64,000 nucleotides of DNA from the NCBI RefSeq assembly GCF_932526225.1, contig NC_064037.1, forward strand, positions 124,001 to 188,000. The letters run 5' to 3'. Below the pieces are notes generated by a model. That model made no database searches and had not been told where the DNA came from. It saw nothing but the letters and a program-made list of their open reading frames with translations. Shown in pieces: positions 1 to 8,257 of the stretch. Every line of letters begins with the position of its first letter. Positions within the stretch are counted from its first letter, which is position 1. The DNA is from Nematostella vectensis. Its lineage: Eukaryota; Cnidaria; Anthozoa; Actiniaria; Edwardsiidae. A program made the translations under genes and the position numbers.

Positions 1-20
1 CAATCTCGGCGAGCTGTGCG

Positions 21-31
21 TGGCGTAACCG
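21..31 (+). promoter_or_regulatory. Box A-like internal promoter motif (repeated in every monomer)
   Basis: TGGCGTAACCG fits the TRGYNNANNNG type of Pol III box A and lies about 20 bases into the conserved segment. It is identical in all 32 monomers at monomer start +20. A weaker candidate, TGGGTAATCCG at 193-203, sits at tRNA-like distance from box B but misses key positions. Confidence 0.45.
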
Positions 32-235
32 TATTACAGGCCTGGGATCCTGGTTATTGTCCTCCCCATTAATGCGCGGGTTGGGATAACCTTGCAAGAG
101 TGTTGTACAGCATATTCGCTCGGAAATATCGGTGCTTGGGGCCTTCGGGTTCTTTACAGCCTTCCGTAAAAGCCTTGTGCTGCCATACCGATTGGGTAAT
201 CCGTATGTATGGTTTCCGTTTTGTTCTTCAGACCG

Positions 236-246
236 GGTTCGATCCC
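236..246 (+). promoter_or_regulatory. Box B internal promoter motif (repeated in every monomer)
   Basis: GGTTCGATCCC matches the GGTTCGANNCC box B consensus exactly. It is unchanged in all 32 copies at monomer start +235, including copies with substitutions just outside it. It also resembles a tRNA T-arm: stem CCGGG/CCAGG (4 of 5 pairs) around TTCGATC. Confidence 0.65.
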
Positions 247-258
247 AGGCCAATGGGC

Positions 259-282
259 TTTTTTTTAGTTCCTTTTTTTTTT
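259..282 (+). terminator. Double T-run, candidate Pol III terminator
   Basis: T8 at 259-266 begins right after the conserved GGGC, followed by a short linker and T10 at 273-282. Every monomer has two T-runs here, but the linker comes in discrete forms: AGTTCC (1, 2, 6, 8-10, 13, 17, 27, 30-32), AATTCGC (3, 4, 7, 11, 12, 14-16, 18-22, 25, 29), AAATTCGC (5), AGTTAC (28), and a first run broken by G (T6-G-TT) in 23, 24 and 26. Four or more Ts are enough for Pol III release. Confidence 0.55.
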
Positions 283-916
283 CTTTGTGCTGGACCCCCT
301 TAATCCTGATAGGTTTTGCGCGAAAATAATAAAAAAAGTGAGTTTGCAAAATAAGCTTCCTAGATTTATTGATTATATGTATTCAATTTGTTCCTAGGAA
401 ATTAACAAAAAACACAAAGCAAAGAGTTTGAGGAAGTAAACAAGTCTGTGAACTTTAATGTTCTATTTGAAGGGGTGCATTTTGTACAGGGAAGCATACA
501 TAGAATGCTTAACTGGTGGAGAGGGAAGAGGTAAAAGTTTATTGAGCATAATTTCAACAATAGCTGGGGGAAGAGAGGGGCACTCTCTTCATACAATATT
601 GAAGTTGTTACCTATAATTAAATAAGTTTGTAACATGTCTTTGTTTATTAAGCAAGGTCTATTTCTGAGACAAGCAAACTCAAGTAAGAGCTGTTGAAAT
701 AACAGGTGAGTGTTAAAAGAAAAACAATTATCTGATTAGTAAACTACTGTAGATTCGTTTGCACCAAAATAAGAACAAACTTCATTTTGTTTGTTATTTA
801 TGAGGAACGAGATGAGCTCTACAAAGCCATAAAGAAATATGTATTGCTCATCTAAATTATACAAGTAAATAATAATATTAAAAAAGAACTACTGTAAGTA
901 ATTAGAGTGGTTTTCA

Positions 917-1033
917 TTAACCTGTGAAACAAAGTGTGATAGTGAAACGGTAATAGTTAGTAAAACACAAAAAAGAACAATAGAATCAGATCACAACAAA
1001 GTGTAATACGCTAAAGCGTAGTTCACGGGTTAA
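917..1033. mobile_element. 109-bp TTAA-flanked inverted-repeat element (piggyBac-type mini-MITE candidate), monomer 1
   Basis: The interior 921-1029 lies between TTAA (917-920) and TTAA (1030-1033). It starts CCTGTGAA here (CCCGTGAA in most copies) and ends TTCACGGG, giving the TTAA-CCC...GGG-TTAA signature of piggyBac-type insertions. No transposase is present. The palindrome runs two to four bases beyond the TTAAs (TTCA/TGAA), which an insertion does not predict, so a plain foldback is an alternative. The same element lies in each monomer. Confidence 0.45.
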
Positions 1034-1363
1034 TGAAGGTTTTGACATTTCAACCTTACATCCACATGAAAGTAATGCCTAATATCGAGAGCCCTACAGT
1101 AAGTGTTTTGCAGTCAAGTTGTTTTCTGTTAGTAGGTAAAAAATTATTCTAAATAATAGTAATCATAGCTATGGTCACCACTTACACATATAGCACTTGT
1201 AATGAAAAGAAAGAAAAAATATATATATGCAGTCAAAAAACAGAATTGCATGATAACCTTGAATATATTGAATAAAGGACTGCAAAAAACATCTTTTGTA
1301 CTAGTTGCTTGAATTGACCCTTGGCTATTTTTAGCTGAATTCCCCTCCCCCTCTAAAAAAGAA

Positions 1364-1378
1364 AATAATAATAATAAT
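1364..1378. repeat. (AAT)n microsatellite, variable between monomers
   Basis: There are five AAT units here. The homologous tract has seven in monomers 9 (17361-17381) and 12 (from about 23363), followed by a private TTGAAC flank, and six in monomers 23, 24, 28 and 32. The longer alleles mark copies related by duplication. Confidence 0.9.
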
Positions 1379-1451
1379 AGAACAAAACTAAAAAGAAAAC
1401 AAACACAGCAGAGACCCCCACGAACAATGTTGATTTTTTTTTTACTTTCCT

Positions 1452-1745
1452 TTAAAGGGGGAGTGTCATGTTTAAGAGATTTGCAATAGCTCTAGAGCCC
1501 TGACACAATGAACTTCAGTGAAATTCTAATACTGACTTATGAGCTTTTGTTACATGTGGGAGACTTTAAACAAAACAAAAAAAATGACCACAAACTGTCC
1601 ATTAACATAGTTTTCAATATAATATTGCATATTTTTTAATAAGGTATTGACAGCTTTTAAAAAGTTCAACTGTTTGTAGACACTTAAAAGCCTACAATAA
1701 ACACTGACTGGAGACATGCGCAGTACTATGCTGCTGCCCCTTTAA
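1452..1745. mobile_element. 286-bp TTAA-flanked MITE-like element (T2-like candidate), monomer 1
   Basis: TTAA at 1452-1455 and TTAA at 1742-1745 bound a 286-bp interior that begins AGGGGGAG (1456-1463) and ends CTGCCCCT (1734-1741). The ends are inverted repeats with 7 of 8 matches. TTAA plus ends of the form AGGRR is what I recall for the T2 MITE family described in Xenopus; this is from memory, not a search. The inverted repeat decays quickly inward and there is no coding capacity. The element is present in every monomer, so any insertion predates amplification. A chance pair of CTTTAAAGGGG motifs is the alternative. Confidence 0.4.
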
Positions 1746-1793
1746 AGTAAAATACAGCTTTACTTAGTCAGCGTAGACAATATTGCGGATTTT

Positions 1794-1823
1794 GTCAATA
1801 TTCTAATATGAATATGTCAATAT
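1794..1823. promoter_or_regulatory. Pair of GTCAATAT direct repeats, 22 bp apart
   Basis: GTCAATAT occurs at 1794-1801 and again at 1816-1823, two helical turns apart, about 180-210 bases before the next RNA segment. In monomers where the second copy continues TTCT the match is 11 bases (GTCAATATTCT). Single changes hit one of the copies in monomers 6 and 17. It could be a paired protein site or chance in AT-rich DNA. Confidence 0.25.
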
Positions 1824-1920
1824 CCTCCCCCCTTACGTCTTTATTTCTATTTATTTTATGCTTTTCACATGATACCAAAACAGCGTCTTTTTTCTTCGCT
1901 AATTTGATGTCATGTACACA

Positions 1921-1963
1921 ATAAAAGAGATGCGCCCGTGCGCATGGCGAGTCCCCAAGGGAC
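1921..1963. promoter_or_regulatory. ATAAAAG box plus two perfect GC palindromes upstream of the RNA segment
   Basis: ATAAAAG (1921-1927) is followed at once by ATGCGC-CCGT-GCGCAT (arms 1930-1935 and 1940-1945) and GTCCC-CAA-GGGAC (arms 1951-1955 and 1959-1963). This GC-rich leader ends about 40 bases before the next monomer start. ATAAAAG is TATA-like but lies about 80 bases upstream, too far for a Pol III start at the monomer boundary. Arm-breaking changes exist: TGCTCCC in the leaders at 53.93, 57.93 and 59.93 kb, and AAGGCAC or AAGGTAC near 3.96 and 11.96 kb. Confidence 0.35.
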
Positions 1964-1987
1964 CCAAGACGCCCAAATAGACCTCTA

Positions 1988-1993
1988 TTTTTT
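1988..1993 (+). terminator. T6 run just upstream of the RNA segment
   Basis: CTATTTTTTG ends the GC-rich leader nine bases before the monomer start and occurs in every copy; at the end of monomer 22 (about 44.0 kb) it is interrupted as TTTTATG. A Pol III transcript started in the leader would tend to stop here. This supports a start downstream of it for the ~260-nt RNA, or separate use as the terminator of a short leader RNA. Confidence 0.3.
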
Positions 1994-2001
1994 GTCATCC
2001 A

Positions 2002-2263
2002 CAATCTCGGCGAGCTGTGCGTGGCGTAACCGTATTACAGGCCTGGGATCCTGGTTATTGTCCTCCCCATTAATGCGCGGGTTGGGATAACCTTGCAAGA
2101 GTGTTGTACAGCATATTCGCTCGGAAATATCGGTGCTTGGGGCCTTCGGGTTCTTTACAGCCTTCCGTAAAAGCCTTGTGCTGCCATACCGATTGGGTAA
2201 TCCGTATGTATGGTTTCCGTTTTGTTCTTCAGACCGGGTTCGATCCCAGGCCAATGGGCTTTT
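2002..2263 (+). ncRNA. Candidate Pol III RNA, copy 2
   Basis: Identical to the reference copy over the 258-base conserved segment. Boxes A and B intact, T-run terminator follows. Confidence 0.5.
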
Positions 2264-2915
2264 TTTTAGTTCCTTTTTTTTTCTTTGTGCTGGACCCCCT
2301 TAATCCTGATAGGTTTTGCGCAAAAATAATAAAAAAAAGTGAGTTTGGAAAATAAGCTTGCTAGATTTATTGATTATATGTATTCAATTTGTTCCTAGGA
2401 AGTTAACAAAAAACACAAAGCAAAGAGTTTGAGGAAGTAAACAAGTCTGTGAACTTTAATGTTCTATTTGAAGGGGCGCATTTTGTACAGGGAAGCATAC
2501 ATAGAATGCTTAACTGGTGGAGAGGGGAGAGGTAACAGTTTATTGAGCATAATGTCAACAATAGCAGGGGGAAGTGAGGGGCACTCTCTTCATACAATAT
2601 TGCAGTTGTTACCTATTATTAAATAAGTTTGTAAGATATATTTGTTTATTAAGCAAGGTCTATTTCTGAGACAAGCAAACTCAAGTAAGAGCTGTTGAAA
2701 TAACAGGTGAGTGTTAAAAAAAAACAATTATCTGATTAGAAAACTAATGTAGATTCCTTTGCACCAAATAAGAACAAACTTCATTTTGTTTGTTATTTAT
2801 GAGGAACGAGATGAGCTCTACAAGGCCAAGAAGAAATATGTATTGCTCTTCTAAATTATACAAGTAAATAATAATATTAAAAAAGAATTACTGTAAGTAA
2901 TTAGAGTGGTTTTCA

Positions 2916-3032
2916 TTAACCCGTGAAACAAAGTGTGATAGTTAAACGGTAATAGTTAGTAAAACACAAAAAAGAACAATAGAATCAGATCACAACAAAG
3001 TGTAATACGCTAAAGCGTAGTTCACGGGTTAA
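2916..3032. mobile_element. TTAA-flanked inverted-repeat element, monomer 2 (best-preserved arms)
   Basis: In this copy the arms are a perfect 16-bp inverted repeat, TTCATTAACCCGTGAA (2912-2927) against 3021-3036. Inside it, TACGCT-AA-AGCGTA (3006-3019) forms a second perfect palindrome. GGTT also flanks both sides (2908-2911 and 3037-3040). Other monomers carry damaged left arms, while the right arm is mostly intact. Confidence 0.45.
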
Positions 3033-3998
3033 TGAAGGTTTTGACATTTCAACCTTACATCCACATGAAAGTAATGCCTAATATCGAGAGCCCTACAGTA
3101 AGTGTTTTGCAGTCAAGTTGTTTTCTGTTAGTAGGTAAAAAATTATTCTAAATAATAGTAATCATAGCTATGGTCACCACTTACACATATAGCACTTGTA
3201 ATGAAAAGAAAGAAAATATATATATATGCAGTCAAACAACAGAATTGCATGATAACCTTGAATATATTGAAAAAAGGAATGCAAAAAACATCTTTTGTAC
3301 TAGTTGCTTGAATTGACCCTTGGCTATTTTTAGCTGAATTCCCCTCCCCCTCTAAAAAGAAAATAATAATAATAATAGAACAAAACTAAAAAGAAAACAA
3401 ACACAGCAGAGACCCCCACGAACAATGTTGATTTTTTTTTACTTTCCTTTAAAGGGGGAGTGTCATGTTTAAGAGATTTGCAATAGCTCTAGAGCCCTGA
3501 CACAATGAACTTCAGTGAAATTCTAATACTGACTTATGAGCTTTTGTTACATGTGGGAGACTTTAAACAAAACAAAAAAAATGACCACAAACTGTCCATT
3601 AACATAGTTTTCAATATAATATTGCATATTATTTAATAAGGTATTGACAGCTTTTAAAAAGTTCAACTGTTTGTAGACACTTAAAAGCCTACAATAAACA
3701 CTAACTGGAGACATGCGCAGTACTATGCTGCTGCCCCTTTAAAGTAAAATACAGCTTTACTTAGTCAGCGTAGACAATATTGCGGATTTTGTCAATATTC
3801 TAATATGAATATGTCAATATCCTCCCCCCTTACGTCTTTATTTCTATTTATTTTATGCTTTTCACATGATACCAAAACAGCGTCTTTTTTCTTCGCTAAT
3901 TTGATGTCATGTACACAATAAAAGAGATGCGCCCGTGCGCATGGCGAGTCCCCAAGGCACCCAAGACGCCCAAATAGACCTCTATTTTTTGTCATCCA

Positions 3999-4260
3999 CA
4001 ATCTCGGCGAGCTGTGCGTGGCGTAACCGTATTACAGGCCTGGGATCCTGGTTATTGTCCTCCCCATTAATGCGCGGGTTGGGATAACCTTGCAAGAGTG
4101 TTGTACAGCATATTCGCTCGGAAATATCGGTGCTTGGGGCCTTCGGGTTCTTTACAGCCTTCCGTAAAAGCCTTGTGCTGCCATACCGATTGGGTAATCC
4201 GTATGTATGGTTTCCGTTTTGTTCTTCAGACCGGGTTCGATCCCAGGCCAATGGGCTTTT
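3999..4260 (+). ncRNA. Candidate Pol III RNA, copy 3
   Basis: Identical to the reference segment; boxes intact; AATTCGC linker in the terminator. Confidence 0.5.
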
Positions 4261-5996
4261 TTTTTTAATTCGCTTTTTTTTCTTTGTGCTGGACCCCCTT
4301 AATCCTGATAGGTTTTGCGCAAAAATAATAAAAAAAAGTGAGTTTGGAAAATAAGCTTGCTAGATTTTTTGATTATATGTATTCAATTTGTTCCTAGGAA
4401 GTTAACAAAAAACACAAAGCAAAGAGTTTGAGGAAGTAAACAAGTCTGTGAACTTTAATGTTCTATTTGAAGGGGCGCATTTTGTACAGGGAAGCATACA
4501 TAGAATGCTTAACTGGTGGAGAGGGGAGAGGTAACAGTTTATTGAGCATAATGTCAACAATAGCAGGGGGAAGGGAGGGGCACTCTCTTCATACAATATT
4601 GCAGTTGTTACCTATTATTAAATAAGTTTGTAAGATATATTTGTTTATTAAGCAAGGTCTATTTCTGAGACAAGCAAACTCAAGTAAGAGCTGTTGAAAT
4701 AACAGGTGAGTGTTAAAAAAAACAATTATCTGATTAGAAAACTAATGTAGATTCCTTTGCACCAAATAAGAACAAACTTCATTTTGTTTGTTATTTATGA
4801 GGAACGAGATGAGCTCTACAAGGCCAAGAAGAAATATGTATTGCTCATCTAAATTATACAAGTAAATAATAATATTAAAAAAGAATTACTGTAAGTAATT
4901 AGAGTGGTTTTCATTAACCCGTGAAACAAAGTGTGATAGTTAAACGGTAATAGTTAGTAAAACACAAAAAAGAACAATAGAATCAGATCACAACAAAGTG
5001 TAATACGCTAAAGCGTAGTTCACGGGTTAATGAAGGTTTTGACATTTCAACCTTACATCCACATGAAAGTAATGCCTAATATCGAGAGCCCTACAGTAAG
5101 TGTTTTGCAGTCAAGTTGTTTTCTGTTAGTAGGTAAAAAATTATTCTAAATAATAGTAATCATAGCTATGGTCACCACTTACACATATAGCACTTGTAAT
5201 GAAAAGAAAGAAAAAATATATATATGCAGTCAAACAACAGAATTGCATGATAACCTTGAATATATTGAATAAAGGACTGCAAAAAACATCTTTTGTACTA
5301 GTTGCTTGAATTGACCCTTGGCTATTTTTAGCTGAATTCCCCTCCCCCTCTAAAAAAGAAAATAATAATAATAATAGAACAAAACTAAAAAGAAAACAAA
5401 CACAGCAGAGACCCCCACGAACAATGTTGATTTTTTTTTACTTTCCTTTAAAGGGGGAGTGTCATGTTTAAGAGATTTGCAATAGCTCTAGAGCCCTGAC
5501 ACAATGAACTTCAGTGAAATTCTAATACTGACTTATGAGCTTTTGTTACATGTGGGAGACTTTAAACAAAACAAAAAAAATGACCACAAACTGTCCATTA
5601 ACATAGTTTTCAATATAATATTGCATATTATTTAATAAGGTATTGACAGCTTTAAAAAGTTCAACTGTTTGTAGACACTTAAAAGCCTACAATAAACACT
5701 GACTGGAGACATGCGCAGTACTATGCTGCTGCCCCTTTAAAGTAAAATACAGCTTTACTTAGTCAGCGTAGACAATATTGCGGATTTTGTCAATATTCTA
5801 ATATGAATATGTCAATATCCTCCCCCCTTACGTCTTTATTTCTATTTATTTTATGCTTTTCACATGATACCAAAACAGCGTCTTTTTTCTTCGCTAATTT
5901 GATGTCATGTACACAATAAAAGAGATGCGCCCGTGCGCATGGCGAGTCCCCAAGGGACCCAAGACGCCCAAATAGACCTCTATTTTTTGTCATCCA
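3999..5996 (+). repeat. Monomer 3 (1998 bp)
   Basis: Linker AATTCGC, haplotype B, TTTGGAAAATAAG. Closest to monomer 4. Confidence 0.97.
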
Positions 5997-6258
5997 CAAT
6001 CTCGGCGAGCTGTGCGTGGCGTAACCGTATTACAGGCCTGGGATCCTGGTTATTGTCCTCCCCATTAATGCGCGGGTTGGGATAACCTTGCAAGAGTGTT
6101 GTACAGCATATTCGCTCGGAAATATCGGTGCTTGGGGCCTTCGGGTTCTTTACAGCCTTCCGTAAAAGCCTTGTGCTGCCATACCGATTGGGTAATCCGT
6201 ATGTATGGTTTCCGTTTTGTTCTTCAGACCGGGTTCGATCCCAGGCCAATGGGCTTTT
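5997..6258 (+). ncRNA. Candidate Pol III RNA, copy 4
   Basis: Identical to the reference segment; boxes intact; AATTCGC linker in the terminator. Confidence 0.5.
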
Positions 6259-7995
6259 TTTTTTAATTCGCTTTTTTTTCTTTGTGCTGGACCCCCTTAA
6301 TCCTGATAGGTTTTGCGCAAAAATAATAAAAAAAAGTGAGTTTGGAAAATAAGCTTGCTAGATTTATTGATTATATGTATTCAATTTGTTCCTAGGAAGT
6401 TAACAAAAAACACAAAGCAAAGAGTTTGAGGAAGTAAACAAGTCTGTGAACTTTAATGTTCTATTTGAAGGGGCGCATTTTGTACAGGGAAGCATACATA
6501 GAATGCTTAACTGGTGGAGAGGGGAGAGGTAACAGTTTATTGAGCATAATGTCAACAATAGCAGGGGGAAGGGAGGGGCACTCTCTTCATACAATATTGC
6601 AGTTGTTACCTATTATTAAATAAGTTTGTAAGATATATTTGTTTATTAAGCAAGGTCTATTTCTGAGACAAGCAAACTCAAGTAAGAGCTGTTGAAATAC
6701 CAGGTGAGTGTTAAAAAAAACAATTATCTGATTAGAAAACTAATGTAGATTCCTTTGCACCAAATAAGAACAAACTTCATTTTGTTTGTTATTTATGAGG
6801 AACGAGATGAGCTCTACAAGGCCAAGAAGAAATATGTATTGCTCATCTAAATTATACAAGTAAATAATAATATTAAAAAAGAATTACTGTAAGTAATTAG
6901 AGTGGTTTTCATTAACCCGTGAAACAAAGTGTGATAGTTAAACGGTAATAGTTAGTAAAACACAAAAAAGAACAATAGAATCAGATCACAACAAAGTGTA
7001 ATACGCTAAAGCGTAGTTCACGGGTTAATGAAGGTTTTGACATTTCAACCTTACATCCACATGAAAGTAATGCCTAATATCGAGAGCCCTACAGTAAGTG
7101 TTTTGCAGTCAAGTTGTTTTCTGTTAGTAGGTAAAAAATTATTCTAAATAATAGTAATCATAGCTATGGTCACCACTTACACATATAGCACTTGTAATGA
7201 ATATAAAGAAAAAATATATATATGCAGTCAAACAACAGAATTGCATGATAACCTTGAATATATTGAATAAAGGACTGCAAAAAACATCTTTTGTACTAGT
7301 TGCTTGAATTGACCCTTGGCTATTTTTAGCTGAATTCCCCTCCCCCTCTAAAAAAGAAAATAATAATAATAATAGAACAAAACTAAAAAGAAAACAAACA
7401 CAGCAGAGACCCCCACGAACAATGTTGATTTTTTTTTACTTTCCTTTAAAGGGGGAGTGTCATGTTTAAGAGATTAGCAATAGCTCTAGAGCCCTGACAC
7501 AATGAACTTCAGTGAAATTCTAATACTGACTTATGAGCTTTTGTTACATGTGGGAGACTTTAAACAAAACAAAAAAAATGACCACAAACTGTCCATTAAC
7601 ATAGTTTTCAATATAATATTGCATATTATTTAATAAGGTATTGACAGCTTTTAAAAAATTCAACTGTTTGTAGACACTTAAAAGCCTACAATAAACACTG
7701 ACTCCAGACATGCGCAGTACTATGCTGCTGCCCCTTTAAAGTAAAATACAGCTTTACTTAGTCAGCGTAGACAATATTGCGGATTTTGTCAATATTCTAA
7801 TATGAATATGTCAATATCCTCCCCCCTTACGTCTTTATTTCTATTTATTTTATGCTTTTCACATGATACCAAAACAGCGTCTTTTTTCTTCGCTAATTTG
7901 ATGTCATGTACACAATAAAAGAGATGCGCCCGTGCGCATGGCGAGTCCCCAAGGGACCCAAGACGCCCAAATAGACCTCTATTTTTTGTCATCCA
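5997..7995 (+). repeat. Monomer 4 (1999 bp)
   Basis: Linker AATTCGC, haplotype B. Very close to monomer 3; private GAATATAAAG in place of GAAAAGAAAG near 7199. Confidence 0.97.
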
Positions 7996-8257
7996 CAATC
8001 TCGGCAAGCTGTGCGTGGCGTAACCGTATTACAGGCCTGGGATCCTGGTTATTGTCCTCCCCATTAATGCGCGGGTTGGGATAACCTTGCAAGAGTGTTG
8101 TACAGCATATTCGCTCGGAAATATCGGTGCTTGGGGCCTTCGGGTTCTTTACAGCCTTCCGTAAAAGCCTTGTGCTGCCATACCGATTGGGTAATCCGTA
8201 TGTATGGTTTCCGTTTTGTTCTTCAGACCGGGTTCGATCCCAGGCCAATGGGCTTTT
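7996..8257 (+). ncRNA. Candidate Pol III RNA, copy 5
   Basis: One change from the reference: G11 to A. Boxes intact. Confidence 0.5.

Larger units (their letters stand above)
1..262 (+). ncRNA. Candidate Pol III-transcribed structured RNA, copy 1 (reference copy)
   Basis: Seen: a GC-richer island in an AT-rich unit, with box A-like TGGCGTAACCG at 21-31, box B GGTTCGATCCC at 236-246, and T8 plus T10 runs from 259. This is the order of a type 2 Pol III gene; the A-B spacing of about 205 bp is long compared with tRNA genes but known for yeast SNR6. Start is inferred 12-20 bases before box A, so about 1-9. Possible folds: 39-49 with 241-251 (11 bp perfect), C(UUCG)G hairpin 138-153, hairpins 182-213 and 109-136, and a T-arm-like 233-249 that competes with the long helix. 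This copy equals the consensus. I do not recognise it as 5S, 7SL, 7SK, U6, RNase P/MRP, vault or Y RNA. Alternatives are a SINE-like or tRNA-like relic fixed in a satellite. Transcription is inferred. Confidence 0.5.
283..1915. other. AT-rich non-coding spacer of the monomer (example: monomer 1)
   Basis: This stretch has no gene-like content and recurs in every monomer. It holds simple A and T runs, an (AAT)n tract, an (AT)n tract near 1219-1228, small inverted repeats (492-510 with arms AAGCAT/ATGCTT; 774-795 with arms AACAAAC/GTTTGTT; 1745-1765 with arms AAGTAAA/TTTACTT), and two TTAA-flanked inverted-repeat elements annotated separately. Short open frames on either strand lack a codon-level conservation pattern and are not annotated as genes. 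Confidence 0.85.
1..2001 (+). repeat. Monomer 1 (2001 bp)
   Basis: Linker form AGTTCC. The 400-640 block is haplotype A (AAGAGGTAAAAG, AACATGTCTTTG), shared with monomers 6, 23, 24, 27 and 28. The left TTAA-element arm reads CCTGTGAA. Confidence 0.97.
2002..3998 (+). repeat. Monomer 2 (1997 bp)
   Basis: Linker AGTTCC. The 400-640 block is haplotype B (GAGAGGTAACAG, AAGATATATTTG). Shares TTTGGAAAATAAG after the terminator with monomers 3 and 4. Confidence 0.97.

Noticed and set aside
100-250. miRNA cluster similar to the miR-427/430 arrays of frogs and fish
   Set aside because: The expected seed sequence with AAGTGC in a hairpin context is not found, and the unit length is far larger than those arrays use.
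1-262. 5S rRNA, 7SL, 7SK, U1-U6, RNase P/MRP, vault or Y RNA
   Set aside because: None of their hallmark sequences that I know is present. The resemblance to 5S (GCCATACC, and a T-run end) is limited to a few bases and lacks the 5S internal control region.
402-596. 64-codon minus-strand frame repeated in every monomer
   Set aside because: The repeat conserves it, but substitutions between haplotypes A and B change amino acids freely. No motif, and no transcription signal of its own.
1364-1443. (AAT)n and poly-T tracts as a retroelement 3' tail
   Set aside because: No element body or target-site duplication is seen around them; they are ordinary simple repeats.
1479-1486. ATTTGCAA as an octamer enhancer element
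   Set aside because: It matches only 7 of 8 positions of the octamer, lies more than 500 bases before the RNA segment inside the MITE-like element, and changes to ATTTTCAA in some copies.
1795-2004. 69-codon minus-strand frame over the GC-rich leader
   Set aside because: It overlaps palindromes and the T6 run and is truncated or shifted in several monomers. No family resemblance.
1985-2254. 89-codon open frame on the minus strand, present in nearly every monomer
   Set aside because: It begins at a TTG, lies antisense over the RNA segment and box B, and recurs only because the underlying DNA is conserved. It loses its start in monomer 25 through a change that keeps RNA pairing. It has no recognisable domain.
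2101-2355. Plus-strand open frames of 67-99 codons crossing the RNA segment and the terminator T-runs
   Set aside because: Their ends change with every homopolymer indel, they have TTG-type starts, and they run through poly-T giving phenylalanine strings. There is no stable reading frame.
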